DNA from: Pseudomonadota bacterium
Lineage (GTDB): Bacteria > Desulfobacterota > Desulfobulbia > Desulfobulbales > SURF-16
Length of the DNA stretch: 8,994 nucleotides
NCBI GenBank assembly: GCA_030597865.1
Contig: JAUVQZ010000115.1
Location: 1 to 8,994, forward strand
Reading direction: 5' to 3'
The notes below the pieces were generated by a model that did not search any database, had not been told where the DNA came from, and saw only the letters and a list, made by a program, of their open reading frames with translations. The translations under genes were made by a program, and so were the position numbers. Positions 1-5,649 of the stretch are shown here, one piece after another. Positions within the stretch are counted from its first letter, which is position 1. Each line of letters begins with the position of its first letter.

Positions 1-379
1 ATTGATAATTGGTGGCCAGGCGGTCCATGGTCATGGCCAGGTATTGGTTGGCCGAGCAGTAGCAGCCCGGGCCGTCCGGCTGGCCCATGATCAGCAAATC
101 ATAGCCCGACTCTTCGATAATGGCCTGCTGGATCTTCATCTCCATGAACTGGTCCCGGGTCATGCCCGTGGGCAGCTCACCCTTGAGATCCTTTCTGATC
201 TGGCCGATGGTCATGCCAATATCAAGACCGAGGAGTTCGTTGAGGTTGGCGTTGGCGTCGGCATCCACGGCCAGGATGGGTGTCATCCTGCGGCTGACAA
301 GGTATTTGATGAGCAGGGCCGAGGTGGTGGTCTTGCCGGTGCCGCCCTTGCCTGCCATGGCTATTACTTTTGGAGTCAT
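1..379 (-). CDS. CooC/AcsF-type nickel-insertion ATPase, 3' end cut by window edge
   Basis: Minus-strand reading from ATG at 379-377 gives 126 codons with no stop before the window edge, so only the N-terminal half is present. It is a SIMIBI/MinD-family P-loop ATPase. The deviant Walker A motif KGGTGKT lies at residues 11-17, with signature lysine K11 and K16, followed by VDADANANL at about 38-46. A PDGPGCYC block at about 101-108 places a Cys-x-Cys pair at C106/C108. In characterised CooC proteins this CxC pair binds nickel or zinc at the dimer interface, and the GxPxGPGCYC block separates CooC/AcsF from MinD, ParA and NifH. The expected role is ATP-dependent nickel loading of carbon monoxide dehydrogenase or acetyl-CoA synthase in the cytoplasm. 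A weak Shine-Dalgarno (AAGGCA) precedes the start. The family is clear; which enzyme it serves lies outside the window. Confidence 0.88.
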   Translation of the reverse strand, partial: MTPKVIAMAGKGGTGKTTTSALLIKYLVSRRMTPILAVDADANANLNELLGLDIGMTIGQIRKDLKGELPTGMTRDQFMEMKIQQAIIEESGYDLLIMGQPDGPGCYCSANQYLAMTMDRLATNYQ

Positions 380-445
380 TTTTTTAGTGCCTTACTGCCG
401 AAAAAGCGTCATGAAAAAACAAGAATCTGGAAAAACCCTTATGAA

Positions 446-451
446 ATTATA
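446..451 (-). promoter_or_regulatory. Candidate -10 box of the CooC-like gene, inside an inverted repeat
   Basis: On the minus strand the sequence reads TATAAT exactly, about 67 bases upstream of the CooC-like start codon. No good -35 hexamer sits 16-18 bases further upstream (the 17-base spacing gives TGCCTT). The box lies within the dyad CCTTAT-N6-ATAAGG at 437-454, which could be an operator. Base composition here is AT-rich, so chance is possible. Confidence 0.35.
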
Positions 452-569
452 AGGTTACCTTTGCCTCCAAGGCACTTATCCAATCCTTAATTTCCGCTTT
501 AGCGGATTAGAATTTGAGTTGTAAGAATGGGGAACCATCCTGGGGTAAGCTCTTTGTTGTTTACCTGTT

Positions 570-599
570 AACTCCTTATTTCTCAACTCCTTATTTCTC
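570..599. repeat. Two tandem 15-base repeats
   Basis: AACTCCTTATTTCTC occurs twice in immediate succession (570-584 and 585-599). It is followed by a degenerate start of a third copy at about 600-607 and then the GGCGG/CCGCC hairpin at 608-620. The duplication is exact. Function is unknown; replication slippage is the simplest explanation. Confidence 0.8.
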
Positions 600-693
600 A
601 AATTCTTGGCGGTTACCGCCACATAAGCCTTGCAAGAAAGGGGGGAGTTGGTATTTTAGCCGGTTTATGTCTTTCCTCATGGGAAGGCGTGTT

Positions 694-721
694 TTGACAG
701 TGTAGACCCGGCCAATATAGA
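694..721 (+). promoter_or_regulatory. Sigma-70-type promoter for ileS
   Basis: A perfect -35 TTGACA at 694-699 is followed after 16 bases by TATAGA at 716-721, which matches four of six -10 consensus positions. Transcription would begin near 728, giving a leader of only about 27 bases before the ileS ATG. The imperfect dyad CCGTG...CACGG at 724-728/740-744 would then straddle the start site, so it is a candidate operator. Confidence 0.6.
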
Positions 722-754
722 GGCCGTGCGATATTTTATCACGGAGATGATTTC

Positions 755-3541
755 ATGGATTACAGGGAAACCCTGAACCTGCCGGCAACCAAGTTTAAGA
801 TGAAGGCCAACCTCACCCAGAAGGAACCGGAATATTTAAAGAAATGGCAAAAGGAAGATCTCTACGCCACGGTTCAGGAGGCCACCAAGGATCGGCCCCT
901 CTATGTCCTCCATGACGGCCCTCCCTATGCCAACGGCCATCTCCACATGGGCCACGCCTTTAACAAGATTTTAAAGGATATCATCCTCAAATCAAAGCGT
1001 ATGTCCGGCTTCCATGCCCCCTTTGTGCCGGGCTGGGACTGCCACGGTCTGCCCATTGAGCTCAATGTTGACAAGGAGATGGGCGCCAAGAAGAAGGAGG
1101 TGCCCAAGCTCTCCTTCCGGGCCGCCTGCCGCAAGTATGCTGGCAAGTGGGTGAAGACCCAGATGAAGGAGTTTCAGCGTTTTGGCGTCCTTGGCGACTG
1201 GGATGATCCCTACCTCACCATTCATTACTCCTATGAGGCGGCCATTGCCCGGGAGTTTAACCGTTTTCTGATGAACGGCTCGGTGGTGCGCAGCAAAAAG
1301 CCGGTCTACTGGTGTTCCTCCTGCGTCACCGCCCTGGCTGAGGCTGAGGTGGAGTATTACGACCACACCTCAAACTCCATCTATGTGAAGTTTGAGGTGG
1401 ATAAGGATCTGGGCGACATTATCCCGGAGCTGGCCGGGAAAAAGACATCGGCGGTGATCTGGACCACCACCCCCTGGACCCTGCCCGCCAACATGGGCGT
1501 TGCCCTCCATCCCCAGTTTGACTACGTGGCTGTGGAGGTGAATGGCGAGGTGCTGATCATGGCCCAGGGCCTGGTTGAAAAGGCCATGACCGAGTTTGGC
1601 CTTGCTGATTATCAGGAACTCGCCATCTTCTCGGGTCAGCTCCTGGAGGGGCGTCACTGTAAACATCCCTTCCTGGATCGACTCTCCAAGTTTGTTCTGG
1701 CCGATTACGTCACCCTGGAGACCGGCACCGGCTGTGTTCATACTGCCCCCGGTCATGGCCGCGAGGATTATATCACCGGCCTCAACTACGACCTCGAGGT
1801 GCTGAGCCCGGTGGATGACCATGGTGTGTTCACCGAGGAGGCCGGCGCCTATAGCGGCATGAATATCAAGGACGCCAACCCGGTGATCTGTGAGGACCTG
1901 GCCAAGGGCGGCCATCTCCTGGCCAAGAACGATATGGGCCACAGCTACCCCCATTGCTGGCGCTGCAAGAAGCCGGTGATCTTCCGGGCCACCGAGCAGT
2001 GGTTCATCGGCATGGACACCAATCATCTCCGTGACAAGGCCCTGGCCGCCATCAAGGAGGTGACCTGGACGCCGAGCTGGGGCATGGAGCGTATCCACGG
2101 CATGGTGGAGAACAGGCCTGACTGGTGCCTCTCCAGGCAACGGGCCTGGGGTGTGCCCATCACCGCTATTCTCTGTGGCAAATGCGGCGATATCATGAAC
2201 ACCGACAAGGTCAATGGACGTATTGACGAGCTCTTCCTCAAGGAGGGCGCTGACGCCTGGTTCAGCCATGATGTCAGCGATTTTCTCGGTAAGGACACCG
2301 TGTGCCAGTGTGGCTCCACCGAGTTTCAGAAGGAGGAGGACATCCTGGACGTCTGGTTTGACTCCGGGGTCAGCTACACCGCTGTCCTTGAGCAGCGCGG
2401 TCTGGCCACCCCGGCCGATCTCTATTTGGAGGGTTCTGACCAGCATCGCGGCTGGTTCCAGAGCTCACTCCTGGCCTCGGTGGGAACCCGTGGCATTGCC
2501 CCCTATAAGGGTGTGCTCACCCACGGCTTTGTGGTGGACAAGCATGGTAAAAAGATGTCCAAGTCCGTGGGCAATGTCATTGCCCCAGATGAGATCATTA
2601 AAAAATATGGGGCTGAGATCCTGCGCCTCTGGGTCTCCTCCGAGGATTACCGCGACGATATCAAGATCTCCGATGAGATCTCAAAGCAGCTCTCCGATGC
2701 CTACCGCAAGATCAGAAATACCATCCGTTACCTGCTCAGTAACCTTGGCGATTTTAATCCGGCCACGGACACCATCGCCTTTGAGGACATGGAGGAGCTT
2801 GATCGCTGGGCCCTGTCCCAGTATGAGCGCATGAAGCGCCGGGTGCGGGGCGGCTATGACTCCTATGAGTTTCACCACGTCTTCCATGGCCTCCAGCATT
2901 TCTGCACGGTGACATTGAGTAATTTCTACCTCGATATCATCAAGGATCGCCTCTACTCCGAGCTGCCCGCCTCCCGGCTGCGCCGCTCGGCCCAGACCGT
3001 GCTCTATGAGGTCCTGGTGGGGATGCTGAAGTTGATGGCGCCGGTGGCAACCTTTACCGCTGTGGAGTCCTGGGAATACCTGCCCGAGGATGCCAGGCGC
3101 GAGGAAAATATCTTCATCGCCCTCTTTCCCGAGGAGAATGACGCCTATCTCCAGGATGAGCTCTATGCCACCTGGCAGCGCTTGCAGGATGTTCGCGGTG
3201 AGATCACCAAGGTGCTGGAGGCGGCCCGCCGGGACAAGGTGATCGGCCATCCCCTGGAGGCCGAGGTGGTGCTCACCGTTGCTGACGATCTGGCCGCATT
3301 TCTGGCCGATAAGTGGCAGACCATGGAGATGATCTCCAATGTCTCCGTGCTCACCCAGGCGGCCGAACCAGCTGCCGGTGCCGTGGTCAGTGAGGAGATC
3401 GATGGTCTCCATGTCCTGGTCAGACCGGCCAGTGGCGACAAATGCGAACGTTGCTGGACCCGCAGTGATAGCGTGGGCCAGGATGGTGAGCATCCCACCA
3501 TCTGCAGCCGCTGTTTAGGCGTTGTAAAGGAGCTCTCATAA
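755..3541 (+). CDS. ileS: Isoleucyl-tRNA synthetase
   Basis: Class I aminoacyl-tRNA synthetase that charges tRNA-Ile in the cytoplasm. At 928 residues it is close to the E. coli enzyme. The Rossmann catalytic site shows the HIGH-type signature HMGH at 64-67 and KMSKS at 600-604. The CP1 editing domain, which removes mischarged valine, is seen in the WTTTPWTLPAN block and in GTGCVHTAPGHGREDY. The tRNA-binding C-terminus ends in a zinc knuckle with C897, C900, C917 and C920. Two further cysteine sets, CSSC 187-190 with CWRC 401-404 and C474/C477 with C517/C519, suggest additional structural zinc sites. The ATG at 755 follows GGAG at 743-746 and gives the family's usual N-terminus (DYRETLNLP). 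The gene has its own promoter and stands apart from its neighbours. The reading frame is intact. Confidence 0.98.
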   Translation: MDYRETLNLPATKFKMKANLTQKEPEYLKKWQKEDLYATVQEATKDRPLYVLHDGPPYANGHLHMGHAFNKILKDIILKSKRMSGFHAPFVPGWDCHGLPIELNVDKEMGAKKKEVPKLSFRAACRKYAGKWVKTQMKEFQRFGVLGDWDDPYLTIHYSYEAAIAREFNRFLMNGSVVRSKKPVYWCSSCVTALAEAEVEYYDHTSNSIYVKFEVDKDLGDIIPELAGKKTSAVIWTTTPWTLPANMGVALHPQFDYVAVEVNGEVLIMAQGLVEKAMTEFGLADYQELAIFSGQLLEGRHCKHPFLDRLSKFVLADYVTLETGTGCVHTAPGHGREDYITGLNYDLEVLSPVDDHGVFTEEAGAYSGMNIKDANPVICEDLAKGGHLLAKNDMGHSYPHCWRCKKPVIFRATEQWFIGMDTNHLRDKALAAIKEVTWTPSWGMERIHGMVENRPDWCLSRQRAWGVPITAILCGKCGDIMNTDKVNGRIDELFLKEGADAWFSHDVSDFLGKDTVCQCGSTEFQKEEDILDVWFDSGVSYTAVLEQRGLATPADLYLEGSDQHRGWFQSSLLASVGTRGIAPYKGVLTHGFVVDKHGKKMSKSVGNVIAPDEIIKKYGAEILRLWVSSEDYRDDIKISDEISKQLSDAYRKIRNTIRYLLSNLGDFNPATDTIAFEDMEELDRWALSQYERMKRRVRGGYDSYEFHHVFHGLQHFCTVTLSNFYLDIIKDRLYSELPASRLRRSAQTVLYEVLVGMLKLMAPVATFTAVESWEYLPEDARREENIFIALFPEENDAYLQDELYATWQRLQDVRGEITKVLEAARRDKVIGHPLEAEVVLTVADDLAAFLADKWQTMEMISNVSVLTQAAEPAAGAVVSEEIDGLHVLVRPASGDKCERCWTRSDSVGQDGEHPTICSRCLGVVKELS

Positions 3542-3542
3542 C

Positions 3543-3616
3543 TAGTGCCTGTCCATAAATGGTCTTTTCGCAGTCCTTGATCTCCGGCAAAAACCATCAT
3601 TTCTGGACAGACACTA
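3543..3616. mobile_element. 74-base MITE-like palindromic element
   Basis: Two 13-base arms, TAGTGCCTGTCCA at 3543-3555 and TGGACAGACACTA at 3604-3616, are inverted repeats matching at 12 of 13 positions. Pairing continues inward: ATGGT at 3559-3563 with ACCAT at 3593-3597, then a T-run with an A-run, so the unit can fold into one long imperfect hairpin. It starts two bases after the ileS stop codon. The outermost TA at each end would fit an IS630/Tc1-like TA target duplication. Alternatively AACT flanks an AGTG/CACT-ended unit. No transposase is present, so it would be a non-autonomous element. It could instead be a bidirectional transcription-termination hairpin, but no U-tract follows. Confidence 0.5.
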
Positions 3617-3630
3617 ACTACGGGTAAAAT

Positions 3631-3645
3631 GGATGATCTTCATCC
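3631..3645 (+). other. Small hairpin and TTCATCC repeats upstream of lspA
   Basis: GGATGA-TCT-TCATCC forms a 6-base-pair hairpin. TTCATCC recurs at 3639-3645, 3646-3652 and 3659-3665. The first in-frame ATG of the lspA frame (3633) lies inside this hairpin, which argues that translation starts further downstream. Confidence 0.4.
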
Positions 3646-3674
3646 TTCATCCCCATAATTCATCCTTAAAAACC

Positions 3675-4205
3675 ATGACATTTCAAGCAACCCGGCAGAA
3701 CGTCAACCTGGCCATGCGCCGTTTTTACTCCATGCTCTCCATCCTCTGGGGCGTGGTGGCCCTTGACCAGGCCACCAAGTGGTGGGTCATGGCCAATTTT
3801 AGTCTCTATGATTTGCGGGAGGTCATTCCAGGTTTTTTTAACCTGGTCTATCTCCATAACAGCGGCGCCGCCTTTAGTCTGTTGGCCTCAGTGGAGGGCG
3901 CCTGGAAGCAGTGGTTCTTTATAGCGGTGGCCGTGGCAGCCCTGGGATTTATTCTTGTCCTGTTCAAGCAGTACTGCGTGGCCAATATGGGCTACACCAT
4001 TGCCCTGGGCCTTATCGGCGGCGGTGCCGTGGGCAATCTCATCGACCGCCTCCGCTTTGGTTCGGTGGTGGATTTCCTTGATTTTTATGCCTTTGGCTGG
4101 CACTGGCCCGCCTTCAATGTTGCCGATTCCGCCATCTGTGTAGGGGTAGGACTGTTTCTCTACAGGAACCTGCGGGATGGCAACCTGGAAGAGAGCAAGC
4201 AATAA
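3675..4205 (+). CDS. lspA: Lipoprotein signal peptidase (signal peptidase II)
   Basis: Integral inner-membrane aspartyl protease that cleaves the signal peptide from diacylglyceryl-modified prolipoproteins. Several hydrophobic segments are apparent. Family landmarks appear in order: VALDQATKWWV near the N-terminus, NSGAAFS, GGGAVGNLIDRLRFGSVVDFLDF and FNVADSAICVG. The conserved aspartates of the VVDF and FNVAD blocks are the catalytic pair in this family. The start is uncertain. ATG 3633 is open but lies in a hairpin and repeat tract. ATG 3675 gives 176 residues and ATG 3714 (MRRFYSML...) gives 163, both within the normal range, and none has a clear Shine-Dalgarno. I chose 3675 as the first ATG past the repeats. 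The gene lies 133 bases after ileS, separated from it by the palindromic element. Confidence 0.95.
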   Translation: MTFQATRQNVNLAMRRFYSMLSILWGVVALDQATKWWVMANFSLYDLREVIPGFFNLVYLHNSGAAFSLLASVEGAWKQWFFIAVAVAALGFILVLFKQYCVANMGYTIALGLIGGGAVGNLIDRLRFGSVVDFLDFYAFGWHWPAFNVADSAICVGVGLFLYRNLRDGNLEESKQ

Positions 4206-4218
4206 GCGTAAATTTTTG

Positions 4219-4288
4219 CCACGGAACCCACGGAAGGCACGGAAAGTATTTTTTTGTTTTACTTCAGAGTATTCCGTGGGTTCCGTGG
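4219..4288. repeat. Perfect 17-base inverted repeat with CACGGAA periodicity
   Basis: CCACGGAACCCACGGAA at 4219-4235 and TTCCGTGGGTTCCGTGG at 4272-4288 are exact reverse complements. Inside, AAGTA at 4244-4248 can pair with TACTT at 4260-4264 around a T-rich loop. The left arm also contains CACGGAA three times at 9-base spacing (4220, 4229, 4238). The unit lies 13 bases after the lspA stop. It looks like a dispersed intergenic palindrome rather than a standard terminator, because no T-tract follows the right arm. It may still act as one, or may protect the 3' end of the message. Confidence 0.7.
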
Positions 4289-4305
4289 TAAATCAAAAAA
4301 AGATC

Positions 4306-4325
4306 AACATCACCTCGGTGGTGTT
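4306..4325 (+). promoter_or_regulatory. Hairpin just upstream of the fabD ribosome binding site
   Basis: AACATCACC at 4306-4314 pairs with GGTGGTGTT at 4317-4325 over nine positions, one of them a G-U wobble, closing a very short loop. Only four Ts follow, so it is a poor intrinsic terminator. It ends nine bases before the AAAGGAG Shine-Dalgarno (4334-4340) and could affect fabD translation or mark the end of the upstream transcript. Confidence 0.4.
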
Positions 4326-4346
4326 TTGATGTGAAAGGAGTAAAAA

Positions 4347-5282
4347 ATGTCGAAAATAGCAATTCTCTTTCCCGGCCAGGGTTCTCAGTTTGTCGGGATG
4401 GGTAAGGATTTCCTTGAGACAGACAGCGATGCCCAGGCCTTGATGACCAAGGCGGAAGAGATTTCCGGATTTCCCCTTAAAAGGCTGTGTCTGGAAGGAC
4501 CCATGGAGGATCTCACCAGAACCCTCCACCTGCAGCCAGCCATGACAGTGCTTGATCTTATCTGCTGGCAGGCCCTGGCCAAGGCCGGCGTCAAGGGAGA
4601 TTTCTTTGCGGGCCATTCTCTGGGTGAATACGCTGCCCTCCATGCCGCAGGTGTCCTGTCAGCCGAGGACACCCTGACCCTGGTCTCTGAAAGGGGGCGG
4701 CTCATGGAACGTGAGGCCACGGCCAACCCGGGTGCCATGAGTGCTATCCTAAAGCTCGGCATTAATGATGTGGAGGAGATTGTTGCCGCCTGCAGGGACA
4801 AGGGCGAGGTGACGGCTGCCAACTATAATTCGGCCCAGCAGATTGTCATCTCCGGCGAGAAAGGGGCCGTGGAGGCGGTCGGCGCCCTGGCTGAGGAAAA
4901 GGGCGGTAGGGCCATTGCCCTGCCGGTGAGCGGGGCCTGGCATTCCAAGCTCATTGCCGGCGCCATTCCTGATTTTGAAAGGGCCATGGCTCAAGTTACC
5001 TTTAACAGCCCCCGGGGCTCCATGCTTTTTAATGTGACCGCTGCCCCGGAGACCGATCCTGACGCCATCCGTGTCATCATGAGTCAACAGATCGCCGCCA
5101 TGGTTAGGTGGTATGAGATCATCATGGCCATGTACGAGCAGGGCGCCACAACCTTTATTGAGGTGGGGCCCAAGAAGGTGCTCACCGGCTTGATGAAAAA
5201 ACTGCTGCCCTCTGGTCATAACTGCACCTGCCTGCAGGTGGAAGATCCGGCCGGGGTGGCCGCCTGTCTTGAGAGGATCTAG
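4347..5282 (+). CDS. fabD: Malonyl-CoA:acyl carrier protein transacylase
   Basis: Cytoplasmic enzyme of type II fatty acid synthesis that moves malonyl from CoA to ACP to supply chain elongation. The 311-residue length is normal for FabD. The N-terminal oxyanion motif FPGQGSQ is at 8-14, and the nucleophile elbow GHSLGEYA at 89-96 has catalytic Ser91. The arginine region is SERGR at 114-118, and the catalytic histidine is in VSGAWHS (H199). The C-terminal VGPKKVLTGLMKK block is typical. A strong Shine-Dalgarno, AAAGGAG at 4334-4340, fixes the ATG at 4347. The usual fab partners (fabH, fabG, acpP) are not adjacent here: lspA precedes and a long non-coding gap follows, so it looks like an isolated fab gene. 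Confidence 0.97.
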   Translation: MSKIAILFPGQGSQFVGMGKDFLETDSDAQALMTKAEEISGFPLKRLCLEGPMEDLTRTLHLQPAMTVLDLICWQALAKAGVKGDFFAGHSLGEYAALHAAGVLSAEDTLTLVSERGRLMEREATANPGAMSAILKLGINDVEEIVAACRDKGEVTAANYNSAQQIVISGEKGAVEAVGALAEEKGGRAIALPVSGAWHSKLIAGAIPDFERAMAQVTFNSPRGSMLFNVTAAPETDPDAIRVIMSQQIAAMVRWYEIIMAMYEQGATTFIEVGPKKVLTGLMKKLLPSGHNCTCLQVEDPAGVAACLERI

Positions 5283-5292
5283 CCGATCCCTG

Positions 5293-5397
5293 GTTTACGG
5301 TTGTCGGTCAAGGTCAGCGTTTAGCTCACAGTTTGCGGAAGGGTTCTGAGTGGTAAATGTACCCTGGGCAGGCAACTGTGGACCGTCAACGGTGAAC
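5293..5397. repeat. Nested inverted repeats after fabD
   Basis: The outer arms GTTTACGGTTGTCGGTC (5293-5309) and GACCGTCAACGGTGAAC (5381-5397) are reverse complements at 14 of 17 positions. Inside them, CACAGTTTGC at 5327-5336 can pair with GCAACTGTG at 5372-5380, with one bulged T. GGGT at 5341-5344 can pair with ACCC at 5361-5364. All are correctly nested, so this roughly 105-base segment could form one long interrupted hairpin. Whether it is a decayed mobile element, a transcript-end structure or a non-coding RNA cannot be told from one copy. Confidence 0.5.
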
Positions 5398-5484
5398 ACT
5401 CTCTCCAGGAAACTCAAGATTTGAAGTGGATACCAAGGGTTACCACGGGGGTGAAGGGAGCAGTTATGTCCCTCCTTTAAACAC

Positions 5485-5513
5485 TTGACATCCATAGGTA
5501 GACCAAGTATTTT
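5485..5513 (+). promoter_or_regulatory. Sigma-70-type promoter for ffh
   Basis: A perfect TTGACA at 5485-5490 is followed by an optimal 17-base spacer and TATTTT at 5508-5513, four of six matches to the -10 consensus. Transcription would begin near 5520, giving a long leader of about 130 bases before the ffh ATG. The same transcript may continue into rpsP and beyond. Confidence 0.6.
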
Positions 5514-5523
5514 CTCCTGTTTC

Positions 5524-5635
5524 CGTACCCAGGACTATTGGTGCGCCCGCAGGAGATACGCCCAGACTTCGAGAGTTTGGGGGGTACGCCTCGGCTGTAT
5601 CTTATATATTGTTAACATCAGCACCCCACGGTGCT
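5524..5635 (+). promoter_or_regulatory. Structured 5' leader of ffh (candidate RNA element)
   Basis: Several pairings are visible downstream of the promoter. CGTACCC at 5524-5530 pairs with GGGTACG at 5582-5588 (seven pairs). It encloses CCCAGACT (5561-5568) paired with AGTTTGGG (5574-5581) around a five-base loop. AGCACC and GGTGCT then form a separate six-pair hairpin around CCAC at about 5620-5635, ending 14 bases before the ffh ATG. An alternative, AGATAC pairing with GTATCT (about 5554-5559 with 5597-5602), crosses into the same region and would compete with the outer stem. It does not match any riboswitch consensus I can recall. Confidence 0.4.
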
Positions 5636-5649
5636 CATAACTATAAAAA

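Larger units (their letters stand above)
380..754. other. Divergent intergenic region, no gene
   Basis: This 375-base spacer separates the minus-strand ATPase gene from plus-strand ileS. I see no credible gene, tRNA or T-box motif in it. It holds the minus-strand -10 candidate, a small hairpin TCCGC-TTTA-GCGGA at 493-506 and a 15-base tandem duplication at 570-599. A second hairpin GGCGG-TTA-CCGCC lies at 608-620, and the ileS promoter at 694-721. A short open frame at about 514-705 has low-complexity content, no ribosome binding site and no recognisable domain, and I consider it chance. Confidence 0.7.
5283..5649. other. 367-base intergenic region before ffh, no gene
   Basis: No open frame with coding character, no tRNA and no SRP RNA signature are visible. 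The first part (5293-5397) is a set of nested inverted repeats. The middle (about 5400-5480) shows only weak dyads. The last part holds a promoter at 5485-5513 and a foldable leader running up to the ffh start codon. Confidence 0.7.

Noticed and set aside
2..490. Plus-strand open frames across 2-490 and 120-452
   Set aside because: They are antisense to the CooC-like ATPase, whose Walker A and CxC motifs are unambiguous on the minus strand.
488..754. T-box riboswitch controlling ileS
   Set aside because: No AGGGTGG-type T-box sequence, no Stem I motifs and no terminator/antiterminator pair are visible; the predicted leader is only about 27 bases.
1370..2446. Long minus-strand open frame (358 codons) opposite ileS
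   Set aside because: It lies wholly within the well-supported ileS gene, has no recognisable domain and reads as the histidine/glycine/leucine-rich shadow typical of the antisense frame of a GC-rich gene.
3163..3600. Minus-strand open frame starting inside the palindromic element
   Set aside because: Most of it is antisense to the ileS 3' end. Its start codons lie in the repeat and there is no ribosome binding site or domain.
4244..4264. Intrinsic terminator for lspA formed by AAGTA/TACTT with the T-run
   Set aside because: The T-run is in the loop, not after the stem, and the stem is short and AT-rich. The larger 17-base inverted repeat explains the region better.
5520..5610. tRNA gene in the ffh leader
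   Set aside because: The stems do not form a cloverleaf, and there is no TTCGAAT-type T loop or CCA-compatible acceptor end.
5283..5649. SRP RNA (ffs) next to ffh
   Set aside because: The spacer has GGTCAAGGTC and GCGGAAGGG fragments, but not the conserved apical domain with its GGAAG-type loop and facing AGCAGCC in the right arrangement.
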